From Pseudomonas songnenensis (lineage in GTDB: Bacteria; Pseudomonadota; Gammaproteobacteria; Pseudomonadales; Pseudomonadaceae), in assembly GCF_003696315.1 (NCBI RefSeq), contig NZ_RFFN01000001.1:124001-188000 (forward strand): DNA of 64,000 bases, given 5' to 3'. Shown here piece by piece: positions 16,256 through 25,147 of this stretch (positions are counted from its first letter, which is position 1; the number at the start of each line of letters is the position of its first letter). The notes below the pieces were generated by a model, which had not been told where the DNA came from, did not search any database, and saw only the letters and a list, made by a program, of their open reading frames with translations. The position numbers were made by a program, and so were the translations under genes.

Positions 16256-17590
16256 ATGACTCGCATCCCCAGATCGGAATACGCCCGTCGACGCAAGGCG
16301 CTGATGGAGCAGATGGAACCCAATAGCATCGCCATTCTGCCGGCGGCGCCGATGTACATCCGCAACCGCGATGTCGAGCATGTCTACCGCCAGGACAGCG
16401 ACTTCCAGTACCTCTCCGGCTTCCCCGAGCCGGAGGCGGTGATCGCACTGATTCCGGGCCGCGAGCATGGCGAATACGTGCTGTTCTGCCGCGAGCGCGA
16501 CCCCGAGCGCGAGCTGTGGGACGGCCTGCGTGCCGGGCAGGACGGTGCCATTGCCGAGTACGGCGCCGACGACGCGTTTCCCATCGGCGATATCGACGAC
16601 ATCCTCCCCGGCCTGATCGAGGGCCGCGACCGGGTCTACTACGCCATCGGCACCAACGAAGCCTTCGATCATCGGCTGATGGAGTGGATCAAGACCATCC
16701 GCGCCAAGGCCCGCCAGGGTGCGCAACCGCCCAGCGAGTTCGTCGCCCTCGATCACCTGCTGCACGACATGCGTCTGTACAAGTCGAGCAGCGAGGTGAG
16801 GGTGATGAAGCATGCGGCGGAAATTTCCGCGCGCGCGCACATCCGGGCCATGCAGGCCAGTCGCGCCGGATTGTTCGAGTACCACCTCGAAGCCGAACTG
16901 GACTACGAGTTCCGCAAGGGCGGGGCGAAGATGCCGGCCTACGGCAGCATCGTCGCCGCCGGTCGCAATGCCTGCATCCTGCATTACCGGGAGAACGATG
17001 CTCCATTGAAGGACGGGGATCTGGTGCTGATCGACGCCGGTTGCGAGATCGACTGCTACGCCAGCGACATTACCCGTACCTTCCCGGTCAACGGTCGCTT
17101 CTCGCCGGAGCAGAAGGCCATTTACGAGCTGGTACTCAAGGCCAACGAAGAGGCCTTCAAGCACATCGCCCCGGGCAAGCACTGGAACGAGGCGCATGAG
17201 GCCACCGTGCGGGTGATTACCGCCGGGCTGATCGAGCTGGGCCTGTTGCAGGGTGATGTCGACGCGCTGATCGCCAGTGAGGCCTACAAGCCCTTCTACA
17301 TGCACCGCGCCGGCCACTGGCTGGGCATGGATGTGCACGACGTCGGCGACTACAAGATCGGTGGCGAGTGGCGTGTGCTCGAGCCGGGCATGGCGATGAC
17401 CGTCGAGCCCGGTATCTATATCGCCGCGGACAATCAGAACGTGGCCAAGAAATGGCGCGGCATCGGCGTGCGCATCGAGGACGATGTGGTGGTGACGCGA
17501 ACTGGCTGTGAAATTCTGACCACGGGTGTGCCGAAAAGCGTCGCCGAGATCGAGGCGCTGATGGCCGCCGCTCGCGAGCAGGTCGCCTGA
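16256..17590 (+). CDS. pepP: Xaa-Pro aminopeptidase
   Basis: A 444-residue M24B metallopeptidase that removes N-terminal residues before proline. The N-terminal creatinase-like domain (about 1-170) precedes the pita-bread catalytic domain. Dinuclear-metal ligands are visible in VLIDAGCEIDCYASDITRTF, GHWLGMDVHD, MTVEPGIYI and GVRIEDDVVV. Length is normal. It lies 16 bases after ygfB and one base before ubiH, matching the conserved ygfB-pepP-ubiH order. Confidence 0.96.
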   Translation: MTRIPRSEYARRRKALMEQMEPNSIAILPAAPMYIRNRDVEHVYRQDSDFQYLSGFPEPEAVIALIPGREHGEYVLFCRERDPERELWDGLRAGQDGAIAEYGADDAFPIGDIDDILPGLIEGRDRVYYAIGTNEAFDHRLMEWIKTIRAKARQGAQPPSEFVALDHLLHDMRLYKSSSEVRVMKHAAEISARAHIRAMQASRAGLFEYHLEAELDYEFRKGGAKMPAYGSIVAAGRNACILHYRENDAPLKDGDLVLIDAGCEIDCYASDITRTFPVNGRFSPEQKAIYELVLKANEEAFKHIAPGKHWNEAHEATVRVITAGLIELGLLQGDVDALIASEAYKPFYMHRAGHWLGMDVHDVGDYKIGGEWRVLEPGMAMTVEPGIYIAADNQNVAKKWRGIGVRIEDDVVVTRTGCEILTTGVPKSVAEIEALMAAAREQVA

Positions 17591-17591
17591 C

Positions 17592-18770
17592 ATGCAAAGC
17601 CTGGCGATCATCGGCGGCGGGCTGGTCGGCGCCAGTCTCGCGCTGGCGCTGCAGGACGGTGCGCGCCAGCGCGGCTGGCGCATCCACCTGATCGAGCCGT
17701 TCGAGCCGGGCCACGAGTACCAGCCCAGCTATGACGCGCGCTCGACCGCATTGTCGTACGGCACCCGGCTGATCTATCAGCGCCTTGGCTTGTGGGAGCG
17801 GATCGCCGAGCGGGCCGAGCCGATCCTGCGCATCCACGTCTCCGAACGTGGCCGCTTCGGTGCCGCGCGGCTCGATAGCGCGAGTGAAGGCGTCGAGGCG
17901 CTGGGTTACGTGGTCGAAAATGCCTGGATCGGCCATTGCCTGTGGCAGGCACTGGATGATGAGGTGGTGATCCGTCACTGCCCGGCGGAGGTCGAGCGGC
18001 TTGAGCCCAGCGCCACGGGCTATCGGTTGAGTTTCACCGACGGTCAGCGGCTGGAATGCGATCTCACCGTGCTGGCCGATGGTGGCCGCTCCGGCCTGCG
18101 CGAGCAGCTCGGCATCCATGTTGCGCGCCGGCCCTACGGCCAGACCGCGCTGATCGCCAACATCACCCCGGGCAAGCCGCACGGCGGCCTGGCGTTCGAA
18201 CGCTTCACCGAAGATGGTCCGATGGCGCTGCTGCCGCTGCAGGATGATCGCTGCGCGCTGGTATGGACGCGCGCCCAGGCCGACGCCACGCGACTGGCGC
18301 AGGCGCATGAGGCGGTCTTTCTCGCGGAGCTGCAGGAAGCGTTCGGCTATCGCCTGGGCGCCTTGCAGCAGGTCGGTGCCCGGCATCTCTATCCGCTGAC
18401 GCTGATCGAGGCCGAGGAACAGGTTCGCTCCGGATTGGTGGTGCTAGGCAATGCAGCCCACAGCCTGCACCCGATCGCCGGGCAGGGGTACAACCTGTCG
18501 CTACGGGACGTGGATGCACTGAGTGAAGCATTGCTGCACAGCAACGCAGCACTCGGCGACCTGGCGGTGCTGCAGAGCTATGCGCACAGGCAGCGCCTGG
18601 ATCAGCGTCTGACCGTCGGTTTTTCCGATCAGGTCACCCGCTTGTTCGTCGACTCCGGCCGGCTGGTCGCGGCGGGCCGCAACCTCGGCCTGCTTGGCCT
18701 GGATCTGACGCCTGCAGCCAAGCGCTGGTTCGCCCGGCAGGCCATGGGCCTCGGGACTCGCCTAGGCTGA
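17592..18770 (+). CDS. ubiH: 2-octaprenyl-6-methoxyphenyl hydroxylase
   Basis: A 392-residue FAD-dependent monooxygenase for ring hydroxylation in ubiquinone synthesis. It has the N-terminal dinucleotide motif IIGGGLVGASLALAL, the conserved DG motif in LAVLADGGRSGLRE-like sequence, and the FAD-binding VLGNAAHSLHPIAGQGYNLS. It probably works at the membrane with the other Ubi proteins. It directly follows pepP. A second UbiH-family protein lies two genes downstream; assignment of ubiH to this copy rests on position and sequence feel. Confidence 0.92.
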   Translation: MQSLAIIGGGLVGASLALALQDGARQRGWRIHLIEPFEPGHEYQPSYDARSTALSYGTRLIYQRLGLWERIAERAEPILRIHVSERGRFGAARLDSASEGVEALGYVVENAWIGHCLWQALDDEVVIRHCPAEVERLEPSATGYRLSFTDGQRLECDLTVLADGGRSGLREQLGIHVARRPYGQTALIANITPGKPHGGLAFERFTEDGPMALLPLQDDRCALVWTRAQADATRLAQAHEAVFLAELQEAFGYRLGALQQVGARHLYPLTLIEAEEQVRSGLVVLGNAAHSLHPIAGQGYNLSLRDVDALSEALLHSNAALGDLAVLQSYAHRQRLDQRLTVGFSDQVTRLFVDSGRLVAAGRNLGLLGLDLTPAAKRWFARQAMGLGTRLG

Positions 18771-18793
18771 CGCCGCCACCAGAAGGACTCTGC

Positions 18794-19282
18794 ATGAGCG
18801 CTTCCCGTTTGGCGCGCAAGGCGCGGTTCCTGCGCTGGGCTTTGAATTTCTACCCGCCGTATCTGGGTGCGGGCGTGCGGGTGCGGCATATCAGTGCAGA
18901 TCTGCGCCTGGTTCAGGTAAAGATGGTGTTGCGCTGGTACAACCGCAACTATGTCGGCACGCAGTTTGGCGGCTCGCTGTACTCGATGGTCGATCCGTTC
19001 TTCGTGCTGATGCTGATGGAGAATCTCGGGCGCGACTACATCGTCTGGGACAAAGCGGCCAATATCGAATTCCTGACTCCGGGGCGTGGCGCGGTGTATG
19101 CCGACTTTGCCATCAGCCAGAAGCTGCTTGACGAGATTCGTGCACAAACCGCTGACGGCAGCCGCTACCTGCCGAAAATGCATGTCGAAGTGCGTGACGG
19201 CGAAGGCACGTTGGTGGCACGGGTGCAAAAGACGCTCTACATACGACTCAAGCCGCGGGCGCGGCAGCCAGGAGAGAAATGA
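18794..19282 (+). CDS. DUF4442 hotdog-fold protein
   Basis: A 162-residue soluble protein of the DUF4442 family, related to hotdog-fold thioesterases. Signature parts are LNFYPPYLGAGVRV, VKMVLRWYNRNYVGTQFGGS and FFVLMLMENLGRDYIVWDKA. The substrate is unknown. Its ATGA-type overlap with the following hydroxylase and 23-base gap from ubiH place it inside the ubiquinone operon. That context hints at an acyl or quinone-related role, without proof. Confidence 0.87.
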   Translation: MSASRLARKARFLRWALNFYPPYLGAGVRVRHISADLRLVQVKMVLRWYNRNYVGTQFGGSLYSMVDPFFVLMLMENLGRDYIVWDKAANIEFLTPGRGAVYADFAISQKLLDEIRAQTADGSRYLPKMHVEVRDGEGTLVARVQKTLYIRLKPRARQPGEK

Positions 19283-20502
19283 TGCAAGCGGATCTGGTCA
19301 TCGTTGGCGCCGGCATGGTCGGCAGTACGCTGGCGCTCGCCCTCGAAGGCTGCGGGCTGGACATCATCGTGCTCGATGCGAGCCCGCTCGAAGCCGCGAC
19401 CTTCGACCCGTCCGGCGACTTCGAGCCGCGGGTCAGTGCACTGTCCGCCGCGAGCCAGCGCATTCTGCAGAGGGTCGGCGCCTGGCCGGACATGGCCGCG
19501 CGGCGCGTCAGTCCCTACACCGATATGCACGTCTGGGACGGTTCCGGCACCGGCCAGATCCATTTTTCTGCCGAAACGGTGCATGCCGAGGTCCTCGGCC
19601 ATATCGTCGAGAACCGCGTGGTGCAGGATGCGCTGTTGGAAACCATGCAGAGTCATGGTCAGGTGCGTTTGCTTGGCAACGCGCGCGTCGAGCAACTGCT
19701 ACGCACCACCGACGGCTGGCGGCTGACGCTTGTCGACGGCCGCGAGCTGCGCACCCCATTGGTGATCGCAGCGGACGGCGCCAATTCCGCGATACGTCGC
19801 CTTGCAGGCTGCGAAACCCGCGAGTGGGACTATATGCACCAGGCGATCGTGACCAGCGTGCGCTGCAGCGAACCGCACCAGCGCACCGCCTGGCAGCGCT
19901 TTACCGATCACGGCCCACTGGCCTTCCTGCCGCTGGAGCGCGATGGCAATCACCACTGGTGCTCGATCGTCTGGTCGGTTACCGAGGCCGAAGCCACACG
20001 CTTGATGGCGCTGGACGATGTGGCGTTCCGTGCGGCGCTGGGCCGCACCTTCGAGGAGCGCCTCGGCGAGGTGCTCGAAGCCGATCCGCGGTTGTGCATA
20101 CCGCTGCGCCAACGCCATGCCAAGCGTTATGTGCAGCCGGGGCTGGCGCTGATCGGTGACGCCGCGCACACCATTCATCCGCTGGCAGGGCAGGGCGTTA
20201 ACCTTGGTCTGCTGGATGCCGCCGTGCTGGCCGAGGTGATCAGGGCGGCTTTCGTACGTGGCGAGCGGGTGGCCGGTGTGCAGGTGCTGAGCCGTTTCGA
20301 GCGCCGTCGTATGCCGCACAACCTGGCGATGATGGCAGCCATGGAAGGCTTCGAACGGTTGTTCCAGGCCGATCCGCTGCCGCTGCGCTGGTTGCGCAAC
20401 ACCGGTTTGAAGGTGGTGCAGGCGCTGCCGGAAGCGAAGGCGGTTTTCGTTCGTCAGGCGCTCGGGCTGAGTGGCGATCTGCCGGAGCTGGCGCAGCCCT
20501 GA
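19279..20502 (+). CDS. ubiI: UbiH/UbiI/VisC family FAD-dependent hydroxylase
   Basis: A 407-residue flavoprotein monooxygenase related to UbiH. FAD-binding motifs: LVIVGAGMVGSTLALAL at the N terminus, IAADGANSAIRRLAG, and LIGDAAHTIHPLAGQGVNLG. Its position near pepP and ubiH corresponds to visC/ubiI, the C5 hydroxylase of ubiquinone synthesis. Distinguishing UbiI from UbiF or UbiH by eye is not secure. The ATG at 19279 overlaps the DUF4442 stop by 4 bases; a second ATG follows at once. A 110-base AT-richer gap separates it from the iron-binding protein gene. Confidence 0.82.
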   Translation: MMQADLVIVGAGMVGSTLALALEGCGLDIIVLDASPLEAATFDPSGDFEPRVSALSAASQRILQRVGAWPDMAARRVSPYTDMHVWDGSGTGQIHFSAETVHAEVLGHIVENRVVQDALLETMQSHGQVRLLGNARVEQLLRTTDGWRLTLVDGRELRTPLVIAADGANSAIRRLAGCETREWDYMHQAIVTSVRCSEPHQRTAWQRFTDHGPLAFLPLERDGNHHWCSIVWSVTEAEATRLMALDDVAFRAALGRTFEERLGEVLEADPRLCIPLRQRHAKRYVQPGLALIGDAAHTIHPLAGQGVNLGLLDAAVLAEVIRAAFVRGERVAGVQVLSRFERRRMPHNLAMMAAMEGFERLFQADPLPLRWLRNTGLKVVQALPEAKAVFVRQALGLSGDLPELAQP

Positions 20503-20612
20503 TAGCAAATTGATATTTACAAAACATTACCTGCACGATTTGTCGCATTGAGAAGGTAAATAACATTCACTACTATTCAGCCTCTGTTTCAACTCACCAA
20601 AGAGGCTGTTCC

Positions 20613-21614
20613 ATGCAGGCAAGCAAAGGTTTACTCGCCGCCCTGGCGCTGACGGCGCTGTCGGGTGCTGTCCAGGCTGCCAATGAAGTAGTGGTTTACT
20701 CCTCGCGCATCGACGAGCTGATCAAGCCGGTGTTCGACGCTTACACCCAGAAAACCGGCGTCGCGATCAAGTTCATCACCGACAAGGAAGCCCCGCTGAT
20801 GGCCCGCATCAAGGCCGAAGGCGCCAATACTCCGGCCGACCTGCTGCTGACCGTGGATGGTGGCAACCTCTGGCAAGCCGAAGAAATGGGCATCCTGCAG
20901 CCGCTGAACTCCCAGGTGGTCAAGGACAACATTCCTGCGCAATACCGCTCTTCCAACGATGCCTGGACTGGCCTGTCGCTGCGCGCGCGGACCATCGTCT
21001 ACTCGCCGGAGCGGGTCAAGGACGGTGAGCTGAGCACTTATGAAGCGCTGGCCGACAAGAACTGGGATGGCCGTCTGTGCCTGCGCTCCAGCAAGAAGGT
21101 CTACAACCAGTCGCTGACCGCCACCATGATCGAGACTCATGGTGCCGAGAAGACCGAGCAGATCATCAAGGGCTGGGTCGGCAATCTCGCCACCGACGTG
21201 TTTGCTGACGATACGGCACTGGTCCAGGCCGTCGACGCCGGCCAGTGTGATGCCGGTATCGTCAACACCTACTACTTCGGTCGCCTGCACGCGCAGAACC
21301 CGCAGCTGAAAGCCAAGCTGTTCTGGCCGAACCAGAACGACCGTGGCGTGCACGTGAACCTGTCCGGCATCGGCCTGACCAAGCACGCGCCGAACCCGGA
21401 CGCTGCGCGCAAGCTGGTCGAGTGGATGACCAGCGAAGAGGCGCAGAGCATGTTCGCCGATATCAACATGGAATACCCGGCCAACCAGAGCGTGAAGCCT
21501 TCGGCCGAAGTGGCCGCATGGGGCGAGTTCAAGGCCGATACCATCCCGGTGGAAGTGGCTGGCAAGCGTCAGGCCGAAGCTATCAAGCTGATGGATCGCG
21601 CCGGCTGGAACTGA
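20613..21614 (+). CDS. Fe(3+) ABC transporter periplasmic binding protein (FbpA type)
   Basis: A 333-residue periplasmic binding protein with a signal peptide (about 1-22, ending VQAAN) and the ferric-binding fold. [21 protein letters not shown] opens the mature protein and the iron-coordinating tyrosine pair is visible in [11 protein letters not shown]. It delivers ferric iron to the permease downstream. A terminator-like hairpin separates the two genes, which would let the binding protein be made in excess. No ATPase gene follows. An AT-rich upstream region suits iron control, but I find no convincing Fur box. Confidence 0.92.
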   Translation: MQASKGLLAALALTALSGAVQAANEVVVYSSRIDELIKPVFDAYTQKTGVAIKFITDKEAPLMARIKAEGANTPADLLLTVDGGNLWQAEEMGILQPLNSQVVKDNIPAQYRSSNDAWTGLSLRARTIVYSPERVKDGELSTYEALADKNWDGRLCLRSSKKVYNQSLTATMIETHGAEKTEQIIKGWVGNLATDVFADDTALVQAVDAGQCDAGIVNTYYFGRLHAQNPQLKAKLFWPNQNDRGVHVNLSGIGLTKHAPNPDAARKLVEWMTSEEAQSMFADINMEYPANQSVKPSAEVAAWGEFKADTIPVEVAGKRQAEAIKLMDRAGWN

Positions 21615-21677
21615 TCAGCCTGTCGCGCTTGCAGCGGTGACGTACGGCACACCAGCCGCGACGTTTGCTGCTGCGGT

Positions 21678-21719
21678 TATACTCGGCGCCCCGGCCTGGT
21701 CCGGGGCGTTGTCTTTTTT
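21678..21719 (+). terminator. Internal terminator/attenuator with a -10 box before the permease gene
   Basis: CGCCCCGG (21687-21694) pairs with CCGGGGCG (21701-21708), followed by a T-rich run to 21719: a good intrinsic terminator 16 bases before the permease GTG. A TATACT -10 match (21678-21683) would start transcription at about 21690, inside the stem, so such transcripts would escape the hairpin. The two signals together suggest differential expression of binding protein and permease. Confidence 0.75.
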
Positions 21720-21734
21720 GCTGTCGAGGCTTGA

Positions 21735-23351
21735 GTGTCCCATCCCGTCGAGCGCCGCTGGTATCCCATCACTTTTGCCGTCGCGGCGCTGGTGTTGCTG
21801 CCGCTGAGCATTCTGCTGTTCAGCTGGAGCAGCATCGATACCGAGATCTGGTCGCACCTGTGGGATACACAGATGCCGCGACTGCTCGGCAATACCCTGA
21901 CGCTGCTGCTTGGGGTTGGGGTCGGTGTGGTGGTGCTCGGCGTCAGCCTTGCCTGGCTGACCGCACTGTGCGAATTCCCCGGGCGCCGCTGGCTGGATTG
22001 GGCGCTGATGTTGCCATTCGCCATTCCCGCCTACGTCCTGGCCTTCGTCTTCATCGGTCTGCTGGACTTCGCCGGGCCGGTACAGAGCCTGGCGCGGGAA
22101 TGGTTCGGCAGCGGAATCCGCTTTCCGCGGGTGCGCTCGACCGGTGGTGTCATCACCGTGCTGGTATTGGTCTTCTACCCTTACGTCTATCTGCTGGCGC
22201 GCTCGGCATTCCTCGCCCAGGGCAAGGGGTTGATGGAAGCAGCGCGGGTGCTCGGGCAGTCTCCCTGGCAGGCCTTCTGGCGAGTGGCGTTGCCGATGGC
22301 GCGCCCGGCCATCGGCGCCGGCCTGGCGCTGGCGATGATGGAGACCCTGGCCGACTTTGGCGCCGTGTCGGTCTTCAACTTCGACACCTTCACCACGGCG
22401 ATCTACAAGGCCTGGTACGGCTTCTTCAGTCTGACCAGCGCAACCCAGCTGGCCAGCCTGCTGCTGCTGGCAGTGATGCTGGTGCTCTATGGCGAGCGCC
22501 GCGCGCGTGGTGCGGCGCGACCGGCCAACGAGCGGGCTCGTTCAGCGGCGCTGTATCGGCTGACCGGGGTGAAGGCGTTTGCGGCCAGCGCCTGGTGCGG
22601 GCTGGTGTTTCTCTGTGCCTTCGTCATTCCGCTGCTGCAACTGCTCGCCTGGCTCTGGCAGCGCGGGCGCTTCGACCTCGACGAGCGCTACGCCGGGCTG
22701 ATCCTGCACACGCTCTATCTCGGCGGCATCGCCGCATTGATCGTGGTGACGGTGGCCTTGCTGCTGGCTTTCGCCAGGCGGCAGGCGCCGGTGCGTTCGA
22801 TCCGCAGTGCAGTGGGGCTGGCCAACCTCGGCTACGCCCTGCCGGGTTCGGTCCTGGCGGTATCGATCATGCTGGCGTTCAGTTACCTCGACCAGAATCT
22901 GGTGATGCCGCTATCCAGCTGGCTTGGCGGCGCCGGTAAGCCGATCCTGCTCGGCAGTCTCGGGGCGCTGTTGCTGGCTTATCTGATTCGCTTCATGGCG
23001 GTTGCCTTCGGCCCGCTGGAAAATGCGCTGGCGCGGATTCGTCCGTCACTGCCGCAGGCGTCGCGCAGTCTGGGTGTTGGCGGCCCGGCATTGTTCTTCC
23101 GGGTCTATCTGCCCTTGCTGCTGCCCGGCACGCTGAGCGCTGCATTGCTGGTGTTCGTCGATGTGCTCAAGGAAATGCCGGCAACCTTGCTGATGCGCCC
23201 GTTCGGCTGGGACACCCTGGCCGTACGTATCTTCGAGATGACCAGCGAAGGGGAGTGGGCTCGCGCCTCGCTGCCGGCGTTGACCCTGGTGCTGGTCGGC
23301 CTGCTTCCGGTGGTGCTGCTGATTCGTCGTTCGGCGCGGCGAATCGGCTAG
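21735..23351 (+). CDS. Iron ABC transporter permease (FbpB type)
   Basis: A 538-residue fused permease with about twelve membrane helices. It has two copies of the inner-membrane coupling loop that contacts the ATPase: EAARVLGQSPWQAFWRVALP in the first half and QASRSLGVGGPALFFRVYLP in the second. This is the usual layout of ferric-iron FbpB-like permeases. It begins at a GTG with a GAGG upstream. No ATPase is encoded beside it, so one from elsewhere must power uptake. The same binding protein-permease-gcv order occurs in P. aeruginosa (from memory). Confidence 0.92.
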   Translation: MSHPVERRWYPITFAVAALVLLPLSILLFSWSSIDTEIWSHLWDTQMPRLLGNTLTLLLGVGVGVVVLGVSLAWLTALCEFPGRRWLDWALMLPFAIPAYVLAFVFIGLLDFAGPVQSLAREWFGSGIRFPRVRSTGGVITVLVLVFYPYVYLLARSAFLAQGKGLMEAARVLGQSPWQAFWRVALPMARPAIGAGLALAMMETLADFGAVSVFNFDTFTTAIYKAWYGFFSLTSATQLASLLLLAVMLVLYGERRARGAARPANERARSAALYRLTGVKAFAASAWCGLVFLCAFVIPLLQLLAWLWQRGRFDLDERYAGLILHTLYLGGIAALIVVTVALLLAFARRQAPVRSIRSAVGLANLGYALPGSVLAVSIMLAFSYLDQNLVMPLSSWLGGAGKPILLGSLGALLLAYLIRFMAVAFGPLENALARIRPSLPQASRSLGVGGPALFFRVYLPLLLPGTLSAALLVFVDVLKEMPATLLMRPFGWDTLAVRIFEMTSEGEWARASLPALTLVLVGLLPVVLLIRRSARRIG

Positions 23352-23465
23352 TCGCGCAAGCGGTTCGCGTAGGTGCTGAAGCCAGCGCAGGGGCTGCTTC
23401 GGGCTACTGCTCGACCTCCAGTCTCCTGCTGCCTGATCCGCCGTGACCTGTCGCCACCTTGGGGC

Positions 23466-23543
23466 TACAATGCGCGCCATTCGAAAGTCGCCGATCCCTG
23501 CAGGGCCCGGTTTTACTGACTTTTCCAATGCCGATTCGGCGAC
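23466..23543 (+). promoter_or_regulatory. gcvT promoter -10 and leader inverted repeat
   Basis: TACAAT (23466-23471) is a likely -10 box. The 90-base leader then contains an 8-bp inverted repeat, GTCGCCGA (23487-23494) with TCGGCGAC (23536-23543), whose second arm ends 7 bases before the GGAGAAA ribosome binding site. It does not resemble a glycine riboswitch. The repeat could be an RNA hairpin or chance. Confidence 0.4.
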
Positions 23544-23563
23544 CTGCCCGGAAGGAGAAACCC

Positions 23564-24646
23564 ATGGGTCAGCGTACTCCCCTCTATGATCAGCACCTTG
23601 CGCTTGGCGCCAAGATGGTCGACTTCGGTGGCTGGGACATGCCACTGCACTACGGTTCCCAGGTAGAAGAGCATCACCAGGTGCGACGTGATTGCGGAGT
23701 GTTCGACGTCTCGCACATGACCGTGGTCGATGTGGCCGGTGAACAGGCCACAGCCTACCTGCAACACCTGCTGGCCAACGACGTGACGCGCCTGAAAAGC
23801 ACGGGCCGGGCGCTCTACACCGCGATGCTCAACGAGCGCGGCGGCGTGATCGATGACCTGATCGTCTACCTGACCGACTGGGGCTACCGTCTGGTGGTCA
23901 ACGCCAGCACCCGCGAAAAGGATCTGGCCTGGATGCAACAGCAGGCGGCCGGCTTCGCCGTCGAGGTCAGAGAGCGCCCGGAGCTGGCCATGCTGGCGAT
24001 TCAGGGCCCCCATGCGCGGGCACGCACGGCGGAGCTGGTCAGCCAGGCGCGCGCCACGCTGATCCATGATCTCAAGCCGTTCCAGGGTATGGCCGATGGC
24101 GACTGGTTCATCGGTCGCACCGGCTACACCGGCGAAGATGGTCTGGAGATCATCCTGCCGGCCGAGCAGGCACCGGACTTTCTCAGCGAGCTGGTCGGCG
24201 CCGGTATCCCGCCCATCGGCCTTGGTGCCCGCGACACCCTGCGTCTGGAGGCCGGGCTGAACCTGTACGGGCAGGACATGACCGAGGAGGTCTCGCCGCT
24301 GGCCGCCAACATGGGCTGGACCGTGGCCTGGGAGCCCGCCGAGCGCGATTTCGTCGGCCGTGGCGCGCTGGAGCAGCAGCGCGCCCAGGGCGATCTGCCC
24401 AAGCTGGTCGGCCTGGTGCTCGAAGAGCGCGGCGTGCTGCGTGCCCATCAGGTGGTGCGGGTCAACGGCGTCGGTGACGGCGAGATCACCAGTGGCAGTT
24501 TTTCTCCTACGCTTGGCAAATCCATCGCCCTGGCGCGCGTGCCGGCCGGCACCGCCGAGCGCGCGGAAGTGGAGATTCGTGGCAAGTGGTATCCGGTGCG
24601 GGTCGTGCAGCCGACATTCGTGCGGCACGGCAAGGTACTGGTGTAA
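23564..24646 (+). CDS. gcvT: Glycine cleavage system T protein (aminomethyltransferase)
   Basis: A 360-residue protein that takes the aminomethyl group from lipoyl-GcvH, releases ammonia and makes 5,10-methylene-THF. Signatures are [20 protein letters not shown] and [11 protein letters not shown] at the N terminus, and [10 protein letters not shown] and [17 protein letters not shown] in the folate-binding region. The frame is open from 23459, but GGAGAAA before the ATG at 23564 and homology set the start. It leads gcvT-gcvH-gcvP. Confidence 0.96.
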   Translation: MGQRTPLYDQHLALGAKMVDFGGWDMPLHYGSQVEEHHQVRRDCGVFDVSHMTVVDVAGEQATAYLQHLLANDVTRLKSTGRALYTAMLNERGGVIDDLIVYLTDWGYRLVVNASTREKDLAWMQQQAAGFAVEVRERPELAMLAIQGPHARARTAELVSQARATLIHDLKPFQGMADGDWFIGRTGYTGEDGLEIILPAEQAPDFLSELVGAGIPPIGLGARDTLRLEAGLNLYGQDMTEEVSPLAANMGWTVAWEPAERDFVGRGALEQQRAQGDLPKLVGLVLEERGVLRAHQVVRVNGVGDGEITSGSFSPTLGKSIALARVPAGTAERAEVEIRGKWYPVRVVQPTFVRHGKVLV

Positions 24647-24698
24647 ATTCGACCGACTGTTTTGCGCGACTGCTGTCAACAGCCTTGAGGATCCAACA

Positions 24699-25088
24699 AT
24701 GAGCAATATCCCCAGCGATCTGCGTTACGCCGCCAGCCACGAGTGGGCCCGTCTCGAAGCGGACGGCAGCGTCACCGTCGGCATCTCCGATCACGCCCAG
24801 GAGGCGCTGGGGGATGTGGTCTACGTCGAGCTGCCCGAGGTCGGGCGCCAGCTCAATGCCGGTCAGGAAGCCGGTGTGGTCGAGTCGGTAAAGGCCGCCT
24901 CCGACATCTATGCCCCCGTTTCCGGTGAGGTGATCGCCATCAACGAGGCGCTGGCCGATTCGCCTGAGCAGGTCAACAGCGACCCCTACGGCAGCTGGTT
25001 CTTCCGCCTGCAGCCGAGCGACACGGCGGAGCTGGACAAGCTGCTCGACGCAGCCGCTTACCAGGCCGCCTGCGACGCCGACGCCTAA
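24699..25088 (+). CDS. gcvH: Glycine cleavage system H protein
   Basis: A 129-residue lipoyl carrier that shuttles the aminomethyl group between GcvP, GcvT and the L protein. The lipoylated lysine is Lys65 in [14 protein letters not shown], in the expected hairpin. [18 protein letters not shown] at the N terminus is typical. It lies 52 bases after gcvT and is followed by an intrinsic terminator before gcvP, which should make GcvH and GcvT more abundant than GcvP. Confidence 0.97.
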   Translation: MSNIPSDLRYAASHEWARLEADGSVTVGISDHAQEALGDVVYVELPEVGRQLNAGQEAGVVESVKAASDIYAPVSGEVIAINEALADSPEQVNSDPYGSWFFRLQPSDTAELDKLLDAAAYQAACDADA

Positions 25089-25099
25089 GCATCATCCGC

Positions 25100-25132
25100 A
25101 AAAGCCCCGCTCTGTCGGGGCTTTTGTTTTTT
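25100..25132 (+). terminator. Intrinsic terminator between gcvH and gcvP
   Basis: AAAAGCCCCG (25100-25109) pairs with CGGGGCTTTT (25116-25125) over a 6-base loop, followed by GTTTTTT. It ends 15 bases before the gcvP ATG, so gcvP must be expressed by read-through or by a promoter within or before this region. Confidence 0.9.
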
Positions 25133-25147
25133 CCGAGAGTAGCGACC

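Noticed and set aside
20503..20612. Fur box before the iron-binding protein gene
   Set aside because: The region is AT-rich, but the best 19-base alignment (around GGTAAATAACATTCACTAC) matches the consensus at fewer than half of the positions.
23352..23563. Glycine riboswitch before gcvT
   Set aside because: The leader is short and I do not see the conserved tandem aptamer cores; only a simple inverted repeat is present.
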